In this document: positions 33,290-43,440 of the stretch, piece after piece
Numbering within the stretch: the first letter of the stretch is position 1
Layout: each line of letters starts with the position of its first letter
From: Distichodus sexfasciatus
Lineage: Eukaryota > Chordata > Actinopteri > Characiformes > Distichodontidae
Direction: 5' to 3'
NCBI GenBank assembly: GCA_032718565.1
Contig: JAVGVS010000021.1
Span: forward strand, 4,430,047 to 4,494,046
Length of the DNA: 64,000 nt
The notes under the pieces: model-generated
The model's input: the letters and a program-made list of their open reading frames with translations, nothing else
Database searches by the model: none
Told to the model about the DNA's origin: nothing
Position numbers and translations under genes: made by a program

Positions 33290-34190
33290 TATATACAGTA
33301 TATATAAAATATTCTTTCCGTGAGATAACTACATTTCCCACAATCCCCACGCATTACTCGGAGCCGTGACACCGTAATGCGATAGACATGCGGCTGAAAA
33401 CATCAAGTAAATAGCTGTACTGTGAGCAGAACGCTGGTTGGGTTGTTATTTGTCAGCTACAATATGAGCTTTGTGTGTAATTCAAGGGAAGATTTGACTG
33501 AACTGGAATGCTTTTATGAGTGATGGCGTGAGTGATCACACATGAGAGTTGTGAGCGCCCACCCACAGCGTGTTTAAGTGAAAGTGACAGATTACTGGTC
33601 ATTGTGAACACACCACAGTACAGCACACAGTGCACTACAACAAAATGTGACCTCTGCATTTGACCCATCCATGAAGGAGCAGTGGGCAGCTAACATGGGC
33701 ACCGCCCACGGAACAGTGCTTAGGGACAGTACCTCAGTGGTACCTTTACAAGTCCTGGGATACGAACCGGTGACCTTTTAATCACGGGGCAAACGTGCTA
33801 CGCAATAAACTGCGCCAATCATTATGGTCGTCGTTTATGCATTTTTATGCATTAACTTCTGTTTTTGTGGACGGAATAACAGAAACAGTGCTGGTTTTCT
33901 TCAGAACCAAGTTGTCCACTTCCATTTCCAATTAATGTCTCTGAAATCATGTGGGTATTCACTTCTGCTTCCAGAACAAAACGTGCATTCGCTAGGAGAG
34001 CTTTCCGGACGAGCAGGGGAGTGTGCTGTATGCTTTGAGAGGGCCTGTGATGGACATGCTGTGTGTTTAACATTAATGTGAAGATTTGTAATCACGATAT
34101 AGTCATTTACTACATCGCACGTGGAACAAGTCGAGATACATTGAATATACAGTATTTAAAAAATATCACCCACCCCTAATAGGAACAGTA
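33290..34190 (+). mobile_element. hAT-like element R, split by a SINE
   Basis: The left part (33300-33540) and right part (33818-34190) match, in reverse, the R copy at 55977-56470: tttcccacaatcc, agtaaatagctgta, cttccatttcc, catgtgg. The right end reads aatatcacccacccctaa, an hAT-type terminus. A SINE A copy (33576-33817) is inserted in the middle. Confidence 0.55.
33576..33817 (-). repeat. SINE family A inside element R
   Basis: Reverse copy: 3' end aagtgaaagtgacagattac, body cactacaacaaaatgtgacc, and head near tacgcaataaactgcgcc. Nested in an older hAT-like element. Confidence 0.88.
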
Positions 34191-34399
34191 AAAAGAGAGG
34201 AAAAGTATTACCCAGAGAGAGAGAGAGAAAAGGAGAGAAAAAGGAAGGGCAAATAAGAGCAAGAGAGAAAAACTCCAATGTTCATCTGACTGACACTGTG
34301 TTTATTATGGAGAAAAAGTCAACTTTTCTCAATGACACATGCTCACCTCAAATGTCATCATAAAGAAAGACACCCAAAACCCAAAAGACAGAAATATGG

Positions 34400-34683
34400 C
34401 GTGTTGGAAAGGAGAAAGGTAGGAATTTCGAAATATTGGGTAAGGAGATGGAGAAGCTTGAAAATATTTCTATCTACCTAATTGTTAAATAAAACACATT
34501 TTACATTTTACGTAGCAGCGTAAGCGGTATGTACACATCTCCCGCCTTGTGAAATGCCTCAAGGGGCTTTCTGACCGAATGTGGGAAACCCATTATTTTA
34601 CGCCATTTTATACACTTCAAACAAAGCCTTGCAGAAAAAGTTCGAGAACTGCCTAAGTGGATCAACGTATCGTTACATCCCTA
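34400..34683 (+). mobile_element. hAT-like remnant ending 67 bp from the usp54 splice donor
   Basis: The right end gatcaacgtatcgttacatc resembles the M terminus at 12720-12740. The left limit is not clear. It ends within the intron very close to the first coding exon. Confidence 0.4.
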
Positions 34684-34749
34684 TTGAAGATGAGCCACCT
34701 CGCCAGCCTGATTGAGAATAGATCTGCTGGAGCCGGATGGTGTTCTTAC

Positions 34750-34896
34750 CTGGAGCGCGCTGTTGAGGAAGCAGCTGTTTTGGCCTGGCTCGTTGCTCAG
34801 CCCTTTGCTCGGTGCAATGGAGGTCATGGTGCGGGGGGTGAACATCCCCTGCAGCCCGCTGCTGCCCGACGCAAAATAGTTCCTCTTCCACGACAT
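34750..34896 (-). CDS. usp54: usp54, first coding exon (start codon and Cys box)
   Basis: Encodes 49 residues from MSWKRNYF to SCFLNSALQ. USP54 belongs to the C19 ubiquitin-specific proteases. The Cys box here (GLSNEPGQNSCFLNSALQ) includes the candidate catalytic Cys42. The MSWKRNYF start and exon length fit vertebrate USP54, not USP53. USP53 and USP54 were long called inactive; recent work reports K63-linkage-directed deubiquitinase activity. The ATG is at 34896-34894. The upstream frame stays open for 17 codons (from 34947), but that leader is not conserved sequence I recognise, so the MSW start is preferred. The exon ends at Gln49 with donor GTAAGA from 34749, phase 0. The next exon is 8761-8853. 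Confidence 0.94.
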
Positions 34897-34941
34897 GGGT
34901 CCCGCTCCGCTCCCTCCGCCAATCACCACCCGGGCCACTTC
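34897..34941 (-). other. usp54: Predicted 5'UTR part of the first usp54 coding exon
   Basis: On the minus strand a CT-rich stretch is followed by ttgtgcag, giving an acceptor AG at 34943-34942. If used, the exon has 45 bp of 5'UTR before the ATG and at least one non-coding exon lies upstream. Transcript evidence is needed to confirm this boundary. Confidence 0.45.
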
Positions 34942-35589
34942 CTGCACAAGCTGGTCATGCGGGAGGAGGAGGATGAGGAGGGCATCGCCAGCTGGGCACT
35001 GGGCTTAGCTGGCTGGTGTGTGTGTTTGTACAAGTGTGTGTGCAAGGTGGCGATGTCTTTGTTGTTGGACTGGCTCCTATGTCACTCCCATGTGTGGGTT
35101 GTGTGTCGTGTGTATTGCGTGTGTGTGTGTGTGAGAGTCGGTGGTCAGTTCCCCCCTCACGTCTGGAGGAAAACTGATTTTGGTGCGAGAGGGAACTGAA
35201 TGGTGTGTGTTAACAGGTGCAGATGACAATGATATTTGCTCTCTTGTGGAGGAGAAGGGAGGGGCTTTAATTAGACCTCTTTCCCTCACAAAGAAAAAAA
35301 AAACCAAAATGCAGGTCGGACACGACTGCGGCGCCGCCTACACCTGAGGCAGTGAAGTGAGGTCAACTGCACCGTGTGGCCTGGTTACCGAACGTCAGCT
35401 TGCTTGTTTTCTTTCTCGAACGTTCCTACGCACAAGCCACACCGAGGTGTTGTTCTTTGCTTTTTCCTTGCTGTAAGTTTCAAATTTCTTCACAAAGCGT
35501 TGTTCTGTCCGACCTGCAGAGAAGGAACAAAAAAGGAGACGGTCAGTTGACAAACTCCCACATCTGCATACTGTTAGGAGTGTAACCAT
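34942..35589. other. Upstream usp54 DNA, GT-rich in part
   Basis: Probable 5'UTR intron. Contains imperfect GT runs (35018-35042 and 35098-35133). No exon recognised. Confidence 0.35.
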
Positions 35590-35850
35590 ACCAGGCATCC
35601 CAACCTGCAAAAACTCATTTCAGGGAGCCCCCAAATTTTATTCAATTTGCGGGCATCAGGGAGCCGCTATCAATATGCGGGAGACTCCCGGAACTTCTGG
35701 GAGACTTGAGATGTCTGCGATACATTGATACTTCGATTCAATGATTAATGACCACACAGTATTACTCCAAACAAAATGAAAACACTGATCAGCGATCACT
35801 GAACAGGAGGTTTACTTGTATTAGAAGAGAAAGTTGGGCCTCTTTCACCA
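35590..35850. repeat. Interspersed repeat fragment
   Basis: Holds cgggagactcccggaacttc with an internal gggagactc palindrome, a piece common in fish repeats. It is followed by cgattcaatg and tgatcagcgatcactgaa blocks like those of element M. Boundaries are unclear. Confidence 0.4.
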
Positions 35851-36119
35851 ATAAGTTTTTCTTAAATTTGTTCTTAAGAAAGTAAATTATACACTATTTT
35901 CTTTTTAAAAATGAAAGGACTGAAGAAGAAATTCTCTCTCGTTTTTGCATCTAATTGCGCCGACTTCTCCCTTCTCCCTCTATTACCAGCCGCAGTAAGG
36001 CAGATGAGAGAGGGGGGAGGAGGAGAGGAGGAGGAGAACGAGTGCAAAGCCCTGAAGGCACAAGAAACATCACACGATGCCTCCGCCAGGAGACAGGAAG
36101 TAAGTTGTAGTTCTGTCTT

Positions 36120-36510
36120 GCGCTACTGCCTCTCTCTCTTTCTCTTTCTTATTCTCTCTTTAATGCTTTCCCTCTCTTCAACAAATGTTGTTGAACTTCA
36201 TTTGCCTTCTTCTTCATCTTCTTCTCCTTTGGTCTGCTTCTGCTTTATTCTTTTCCTTCTTCTTCTGTTCCCTCCCCTTCAGCTTCTCGTGCTTCCTTCT
36301 TCTTCCTCTTATGCCCTCTCATATCCCCCATCTCCTCCTCCCTCCTTCTCCTGTCTTCTTCCAGTCTCCTTCTCCGTCTCTCCCTCCCCTTTATTTTTGT
36401 TTTAATTACTTTTAATTACTCAATTTTTTATTCCTTTCCCTCTTTTCCCTTCTTCTCCTACTCCTTCCATCCTCTTGCCTTTTATCTCTCTTTTCACTCT
36501 CTTTCTAATG
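36120..36510. repeat. Polypyrimidine-rich tract
   Basis: About 390 bp of C/T-biased plus strand with ttcttc and ctcc units. The 164-codon plus frame is a composition artefact. Confidence 0.85.
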
Positions 36511-36889
36511 CGCCCCACTCGCTTGCAGACTAAACAGAGAAAGCCAAGCTCAGGTTATGTGAGGACAATGTGTGCAACTGTGTGTGTGTGTGTTCCGGGG
36601 GTGGTACAGCTTGTAGAGAACGAGGCATGTGAAGCCCAAGCGTGGCAGATCTGAGACAGGTGCTGTTTTAGGTCATGCACTGACTCTTCCCCGTCATCAC
36701 AGATCAGCAGTGAGTGTGTGGGAGCAGGAGAGCGCAGCTTAGTGTGTAAGTGTGTACATACGTGTAGATGGCTTTTCCTTCCATGAAAGAAAAAAAGCAT
36801 AAAAATGCAAGTAAAATACACACTGTACGCTTCCTCACTTAATACAGTATAACAATAGGAATATATTAATATACGTTATTCAGATATAT

Positions 36890-37149
36890 ACATATGTGAC
36901 CCGATCTGCCGTAATGAGTCGGAAGTCGGCGTTCTATTTATTTAGATACGGGCCGATTATGTTGACAAACATCACAAATATTGATTTTTCTTTTTTGGTC
37001 TTACATGAAAGAAAAGGTCTTCAAAATTAATCTGGTCTCCAAAAAAGTAAAATCGATATTTTTGTGATGTTTTTCAACATAATCGGCCTGTATCTAAATG
37101 AATAGAACGCCGACTTCCGACTCATTGCGGCAGATCGGGTCACATATGT
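36890..37149. mobile_element. Foldback (long-TIR) element, 260 bp
   Basis: The left arm (about 36890-36990) and right arm (about 37050-37149) are reverse complements over roughly 95-100 bp with only a few mismatches. Ends are acatatgtgacccgatctgc and its inverse. The 60-bp centre is AT-rich. No coding capacity. No clear target duplication, because the outermost acatatgt is itself palindromic. Confidence 0.85.
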
Positions 37150-37152
37150 GGA

Positions 37153-37599
37153 TGTTATTGCGTCCCGGTGTATTTGTGCTTTTTCTGGTTTGTTTTGTTT
37201 GTGTGCTGTGTTGCAGGACGTCCTGGTGGTGGCGATTGTTAATTGCCTTTTCTGTTCCTGCCTCCTGCCATCAGTAAATGGGTGTGCAGCTGTTTAACAA
37301 AGAGCGCTGTTCCCTTTGCCAGACGCTACGCTACACTCTTCCATTTGCTACGTTCCGCCCAGTCACGCCCTGCCATCGCTGCCGATTTTGCCAGTGTGAG
37401 GGACGGGCATGGCCATGGCATTGGGCCTTGTATAGACCATATTTTTGTCTTTTCCTTTTCCTTTGTTACTTTTGAACCTGTTTGTTAACTTCTTTGGTTT
37501 AATAAATATTTTACTTTTATTAATCATTTTGTCCGTCATTTTTTTCCATAATCTCCTTTTCACTGTTAAAGTGTCTCACCCCTAGAGCGGCACCTAACA
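37153..37599 (+). mobile_element. Candidate solo LTR, 447 bp
   Basis: Begins TGTTATTG and ends CACCTAACA, giving a 5-bp TGTTA/TAACA inverted terminus. A polyadenylation signal (aataaa near 37501) and T-rich U5-like sequence fit an LTR in plus orientation. No target duplication was found; the left boundary is 3 bp from the foldback element, which may have disturbed it. Confidence 0.45.
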
Positions 37600-37711
37600 A
37601 TATTACTATTAATAATTGTGTTAATATGGTTAATATGAATAAACCCACTTATATAATTATAAGTTTTATATGGTACGAATAAAAATGTTTAATTTATGTC
37701 TTTAAATGAAG

Positions 37712-37872
37712 TCGACCAAGAGGTGGTGGGTTCGAATCCTACCTCCAGCACTACCACCACTGGGTCCTCAAGAATGACCTCTAACCCCGTGTTGATCTCA
37801 GGGAGATTGTCCCTGAAATTAGGACATGTAATTTGCTATGGATTAGATAGAGCATCTGCTAAATGATGTAAA
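37712..37872 (+). repeat. tRNA-headed SINE, family B copy 2
   Basis: B box ggttcgaatcc (near 37729) is perfect. The body caggg... ctgaaattagga matches the copy at 774-985. The tail is gatagagcatctgctaaatg, the conserved fish SINE/LINE tail. The 5' A-box part is missing. Confidence 0.75.
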
Positions 37873-38269
37873 AACACACCTCCATTGGACTATGGAGCAA
37901 TGTAAACACATTCTATGAAGTGAGGAATCACGCTTCTCTGTTTGGCAGTCAGATGGATGATTCTGGGTTTGGTGGTTGCCTGGAGAACGTTACCTGCCTG
38001 GCTGAACAGTGCCAAGTGCAAAGTTCGGTAGAGGAGGGATAAAGGTGTGGGGTTGTTTTTCAGGATTTGGGCCCCCTTACTTCCAGTGAAGGCCAATCTT
38101 AAAGCTCCTGCATATTGAGACATTTTGGGCAACATTATGCTTCCTAATTTGTGTACACAGTTTGGGGAAAAGCCCTTTAATAATGTATGTACATATACTA
38201 GTATAATAATATAACATGTATAGTTATAAAGTACTGTTATTCGTCCTGCATAAGGCACCACAGTGTAGG
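37873..38269. other. Non-coding DNA, nothing recognised
   Basis: The 123-codon minus frame here has no recognised domain. Confidence 0.35.
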
Positions 38270-38575
38270 ACGGAGCAGTGACCTGCAGAGAATATGGCCC
38301 TGCTGATTAGCCAAACGGGCCGCACGCCACACTGCAGCCATTAGCTGACGGAGCAGCGCTGCCCTTCCAGTGCTGGGGCTCCACCCGCGGCCGCTATCAG
38401 TCAGCCGTAATGAGCGGGGCGGGACAGCGCTTTAACCCGGACACAAGCGGCCCCCCTCCTCTAATTACAGTCCCAGTTATCAATCAGCCCTGCGCTGCCT
38501 GAACCGCAAGGGGCTAATCGGCTCCGGCCAGCGCGCTAGTAAACACGTTGCGTAACACCATCAGGGCTCTTCGTA
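38270..38575. promoter_or_regulatory. GC-rich candidate enhancer or CpG patch
   Basis: A GC- and CpG-rich block in AT-rich surroundings, with repeated taattac, attagc and cggcc words and several homeodomain-type cores. No splice-compatible open frame. Regulatory role is inference only. Confidence 0.3.
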
Positions 38576-38626
38576 CAGACCACACTTCCCAATGTCTCTC
38601 CCCATTAACACACACAAACACACAAC

Positions 38627-39215
38627 TGAGTACTGCTTTCTTTGTGAGGTACTTCCATCGATTCCCATGATTACTAAATTGAAATAACAGTACGGGTAAG
38701 AATCACAAGTTTCATCTCGATACAATATATTATCGATTCAATGTCTGACGATATCACAAAGTTTGCAACAATACGATTTCGAGTTGACTCAGTTCAGGAG
38801 CCAATGGTCACGTGAGACAGTGTTATATGTTGACGACACAATTCCATACTTAGCAACTAAAATATAATTTGAACAATTTTAGGCCCGAGTTCAATCAGAC
38901 ACTGAAATAAAAAAAAAACATCTTCTGTTTTAATAAAAAATAATCTTTCTGTTCAATATGAAGTGACAATATTTTACTTACAATATACACTGATCAAAAA
39001 GTCCATTATGATATGTATGATGTCTGATCAGTATTTTTATTTTGTCAGTGCAATGGGCTTTCTGATCACTGTATCAATGAACTGATGTAGATTGATGTAT
39101 AAGGCATTTTTACCTCATAAGGACAGATCCTCACATACAAAAAATGTCCTCATAAATGACATTTATCCTCATTTTAGTGCACAACCAGGTCCTCACAAAT
39201 ACTTACAAACCTCTA
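38627..39215. repeat. Dispersed repeat G copy 4 with an inserted M element
   Basis: G blocks at the left (tttgtgaggtacttcc, cccatgattactaaattg) and right (cctcataaggacag, caggtcctcacaaatac) are separated by an M element (about 38695-39105). M is recognised by cgattcaatgtctgacga and tatgtatgatgtctgatc. Confidence 0.55.
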
Positions 39216-40664
39216 CACACGCACTCGCACATCCACATTCAATCATGCACTATGCCTTCCTTCTGACCCTTCAACGAGCATATTCCCACATACCCACACC
39301 CTCATTTTATCCCATTTTAATTCCTCTCTCTGGATGCGTTCCAGTGCAGCTCTGCCAGCCTCGGCTGTGGTGGAGAAGCCTTGGCAGTCACACACAGCAG
39401 TGAGATTGTTGTGTTGTGAGAGAGGAGCGACGGACAAGCGGCAAGAAACGCGGGACGGCCAACGGCAAGGTCCTCTCTCCCTTCTCCCCTCCAAAACCAA
39501 GGTTCCGAAACAACTTCACTTGAAAGAGTGATGAAAGTGTGATTAGCGGGTTAAGTGCTACAAAATGCATATTGAGTGCAGTCCTGCTGAGAAGAACTCA
39601 CCGGTTATAATTACAGGCTTGTACTTAATTATTTTGACTTAATGACAGGATTATTTTTTTGAAGAATGGCACATACCCAGTCAAAAACACATAAAACAAC
39701 AACTCTTTCAAAATCTCTCTCCCTGTCGCTCTCCCCTCTAAATCTTCCTCCCTCACTCAAAATCTCTCTCCCTCCCTCTCGGTTATGAAGATTATTGCAC
39801 CCTTTTTATTTGACTTCAATTAATGAAAAATAATACTTATTATAAATAATTATTTATTATATATTCTTTTGGAATTATTTAATAATTACATTAAAACAAT
39901 ACATTTTTACATTCATTTATTGTTTTTTTATTTATTTGTTTGTCTCTTTAAATGTATTTATTCATTCATTTATTTACTGTTTCCAGAGTCACGTGACGGG
40001 ACACCAAATAGCATTTTTTTTTACAAAAATCCTTCATGAACACACACTGTCGGAAAGGTATTAATTAAATTAATGAACGTGAGCAAGATTACATTACCGG
40101 GATGTCCTAAATGTTTTTGGTAACAGCCCTGCCCTAAGTCTAGCCCAGTGCCCTGTAAAGGCAGGAGCAGGAACTCCCAGTCGTGCATCAACGTTTTCCA
40201 CCGACTCTCCTACCACCACATTAATCAGCAGTGCACTCAAACATCAGTCCTGTCAGCTGCAAACACACTCAAGCCATCCGTTTAACACCCTGCACTGATC
40301 CTTGTAAAGCATCTTGTCAGTCCGTGCACTACACTGCACTTAGATGGGCAGCATCGTTCTAAGCATCATGCATCACAAAGCATTTCAGTGAATAAAAGAA
40401 ATAAATACCTTCCAGCTTTCGTAGATGAGTTAACTTGCTTACAGTCATTCAATACAAGTGCAGCACGACTGCAAGGCCCACACACGAAATATACAGCATC
40501 ATTATTTTCTCATCCTATGTAATTCTATTACCATGTATTTCTGTTTTAACGTATGGAAAGGGAAAAGCTGTACATTGAGAAGAGCTGTACTGAAAGAGGG
40601 TGAGAGGGTGTTTAATTTTATATAGCAACTAAAAACCCCAATAACCACCCAAATGAGAAGACCA
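39216..40664. other. Non-coding DNA, AT-rich in part
   Basis: 39780-40010 is very AT-rich with attta-type repeats; 39700-39780 is CT-rich. No exon or shared repeat recognised. Confidence 0.4.
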
Positions 40665-40790
40665 GGGGTGCCTTTCCCAAAAGCATAGTCGCTAACTAAC
40701 ATAGTGTACATTAGCAACTAACATAGTGTTGCTAACATAGTAAGCAATACGCATAGTAAGCAACTATGGTTTTTGGGAGACACACTCCAG
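40665..40790. repeat. Palindromic MITE-like element
   Basis: Left end ggtgcctttcccaaaagcat and right end ctatggtttttgggagacac are inverted copies. The centre contains repeats of aacatagt and gcaacta. About 125 bp, foldback type. Confidence 0.6.
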
Positions 40791-40990
40791 GACAGGCCAA
40801 CCCAGAATATGTTTCATGGTAGGTGGGGGTGTACAATATTTAGAAAACATATACACAGTATGATTGTAAGAGTACTATGAACATAAGAGAGAACGCAGAA
40901 CATAAAACAGGTTCCTTTTTCAACTTTATTCCAGAACCCTTAAATCAGATGTAGACATTCCACTACATGTAATGAATTACACTCTTTGTA

Positions 40991-41245
40991 AGTGAAAGTG
41001 AGTAATAATTTGTCATTGTGAACAAAGCACAGCACACACTGCACCACAACGAACCACAATCTGCATTCGACCCATCTGTGAAGGAGCAGTGGGAGGCTGA
41101 CATGGGCAGCGCCCAGGGAGCAGTGCTTTTCGGGATGGTAGCTTGCTCATGAATACCTCAGCGGTACCTTTACCGATCCAGGAGAATCAAACCTGCGGTC
41201 TTCCGATCACAGAGCGAATGCCCTAACCGTTACGCTACCAACTGA
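40991..41245 (-). repeat. SINE family A, full-length reverse copy
   Basis: 3' end agtgaaagtgagtaataatt at the left, family body in reverse, and head accgttacgctaccaactga at the right with a good A box in reverse. Confidence 0.88.
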
Positions 41246-41848
41246 TGATGCTGAAAGAATATATTAGGCAGCTCTAGTGTGAGTCATTTGCTGGTTATTA
41301 GTTGGTTAATTCTAACTAAGGATTAAGACACAAACAGAGCTTGAAAAATGTCAGGTAATGAAAAGAGCTTGAAGAAGTCTAAATACCACACACCACATTG
41401 CTGTGGCATGCTTTGTTGATTTATTTATTTAATTAATTCTGGCAATTGGCAGAGAATTGGCTACAGCACTGGTTTCCACAAGATGCACATGGCCTTTCAG
41501 GCTGGGTCTCCTCAATTCATTAGTGAAATTGTACCAAATCCAGAGAACATTACAGCACTGCTGATGGCAGAGACTTGTTGGGGCTAGACTGGGTCCAAAG
41601 GGAGAATGGGATCATGGTGGACGCTGGCACTACCATGCACTTCAGTTCCAGACTGCTAGCTAAAGGCTGCTAAACATATAACTTTTAGTGCTGGTATCTT
41701 TGTGTAAATGTCCGTCACAAAGTGCTATACACAAAAGTTACTTGTAATTGCTTGTAGTTAGCTAATTACATTGTTTAACACCAGTTTATATTACTATTTG
41801 TTTCATGTATTTTTTAATTGATTTTCTGTAAGGGGAGTTGAAATTAAA
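41246..41848. other. Non-coding DNA, nothing recognised
   Basis: AT-rich with no shared repeat or exon. Confidence 0.35.
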
Positions 41849-42142
41849 CATGGCATTACACCAGTTTTTTATGTCCTATACAACACCGATATTGTAAATT
41901 TGGATATCTGCCAATATGATACAAATCTGATACAGTGTTTTAAAAAGAAAATAATGCTTTAAAAATGTCTGAATACATGACTGAGATTATTCTGTTATGC
42001 TTAAGGTTTTTCTAACAAAAACAATGTAATAATTACACATCCATAAGTATATGCTAAATGATTTATAATTAAAATAACATAAAAAAATTATTTGTTTAAA
42101 CACAGTTCTGTAATTTTTTGACAGTCCCTAATCCCTACTTTA
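41849..42142 (-). mobile_element. hAT-like element P, partial reverse copy
   Basis: Reverse of the right half of P: atatgatacaaatctgatac, atgactgagattattctg, cacagttctgtaattttt and gacagtccctaatc. A SINE A copy begins just downstream. Confidence 0.6.
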
Positions 42143-42177
42143 TTTGATTAAAAGACAAGTTTTAAGTTAGTAGTTTT

Positions 42178-42373
42178 GTACCGGAAGGTTGACGGTTCAA
42201 GTCCCTGAAGATACCACTATGGCACTTATGAGCAAAATACCGTCTCCAAGCACTGCTCGTCAGGTGTTCACTGCTTCTTCACAGATGGGTCCAATGCAGA
42301 GGTCACATTTCGTTGTGGTGTGTGCTGTGCTGTGGTGTGGTGTGTTCACAATGAAAAATTATTACTCACTTAA
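42178..42373 (+). repeat. SINE family A, 5'-truncated copy
   Basis: Starts near the B box (gacggttcaagtcc) and has a shortened body. The 3' end gtcacatttcgttgtggtgt and cacaatgaaaaattattact is clear. Confidence 0.82.
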
Positions 42374-42682
42374 ATTAATTCATAAAATATAATAAGAAAA
42401 ATATTAAATTGAGTTTATTCAGGCTGGCTGCTTTTTTTCTCTCCAAAAAGCTTTAGGTTAGGGCACTACTGACATCTACATCTGCCTTCATTCGCCCCCT
42501 ACGTCACCTCGCACCTCAGCCCTGTCCCCTGCTGCTGGGACTCGCGTGACTGACGTTCACAAAGTTCCCCGCAGGCCTGGACCGGGGAGAGACCAGCAAT
42601 GTCCCTGGCGAGGCGCTAAGAGAATGTGTCATTCACTGCTGAGGGAGCAGGGGCAGGCGTGAATCAAGCTCTGAGAGAGAGC

Positions 42683-42689
<7 letters not shown>

Positions 42690-42718
<29 letters not shown>
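42690..42718. repeat. (TC)n microsatellite
   Basis: About 14 TC units. Confidence 0.95.
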
Positions 42719-42722
<4 letters not shown>

Positions 42723-42969
42723 ACTCTGACACTCTGCAGGACAGCAGGGCCGGGTCGTATAACCCTGCAGGCGAGGCGTGGGCGTCCGAAACGACACAAA
42801 CCCACAGTCAACATAAGGTCCGCTACCACCGAGGACTCCGGGCACCAGCAGAGCGCCCTTCTTTCAAGGGACTGCTTTAACAGCTCTATTTCCATCGATT
42901 CCCAATTTAGCACAGACAGGACGCTTGCAGCTTTTAGCATATGAGCAGTTGAGCATCGAGTTTGTCATT

Positions 42970-43115
42970 TGTCACATAGTTATACAAGTGCATATATGAA
43001 TGAGATAATATCTTTGGTCTTGAAATAATTGAAGGAAACACACAGATGTAGCAGCAAATTTACAACGATTAGAGGTTATGAATGTCAGTTTCAATTTAAC
43101 TGTCCGAGGAATTGC
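42970..43115 (+). mobile_element. hAT-like remnant
   Basis: Shares agcaaatttac...gattagag with the right part of element W (18230-18260) and ends aattgcccagccct, a common hAT terminus. Confidence 0.45.
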
Positions 43116-43440
43116 CCAGCCCTCGCTCCACGCTTTCATTTTTCTCGACCCGGCTCCCATGAATGCAAGTGAATGCTTCTGACATTTAATTCTAATTAAA
43201 GAATCCATCCAACCGATGGGGGGAAAAAACAAAAATAAAAACATCTGCTGGCATGGCACTGAACCCAAGATATTTAATTGTATTAAAGTGGCCTTAACAC
43301 ATTTTATGTAATCGGCGGCTGCTGGTGCAAATCCCATTTCGCCGCTTCACCAGCGTGGAGGACGAGCCGAATTAAACTTGTAGTCACCTCTTGCCACGCA
43401 AGAACCACTCCATAACTATTAGGGCTGTTCAGCTCCTTCG
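43116..43440. promoter_or_regulatory. Candidate conserved non-coding element
   Basis: Balanced composition with several taatt/attaa cores (tctaattaaagaatcc, gaattaaac) and no repeat. Conservation cannot be tested here. Confidence 0.2.

Larger units (their letters stand above)
8854..34749 (-). other. usp54: usp54 intron, about 25.9 kb
   Basis: Defined by the GTAAGA donor reading leftward from 34749 and the AG acceptor at 8855-8854. Its bulk is transposon and simple-repeat sequence listed separately: several family A SINEs, a Tc1-like element split by an hAT element, nested hAT elements, and a 1.25-kb purine tract. No alternative or nested gene is visible in it. Confidence 0.85.

Noticed and set aside
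34897..34947. 17-residue N-terminal extension of usp54
   Set aside because: The frame is open upstream of MSWKRNYF, but the predicted acceptor at 34943-34942 falls inside this extension, leaving no upstream ATG in the exon. The MSW start is the one matching the family.
36185..36405. Ser/Leu-rich plus-strand open frames near 36 kb
   Set aside because: Product of the polypyrimidine tract; no start, splice or domain evidence.
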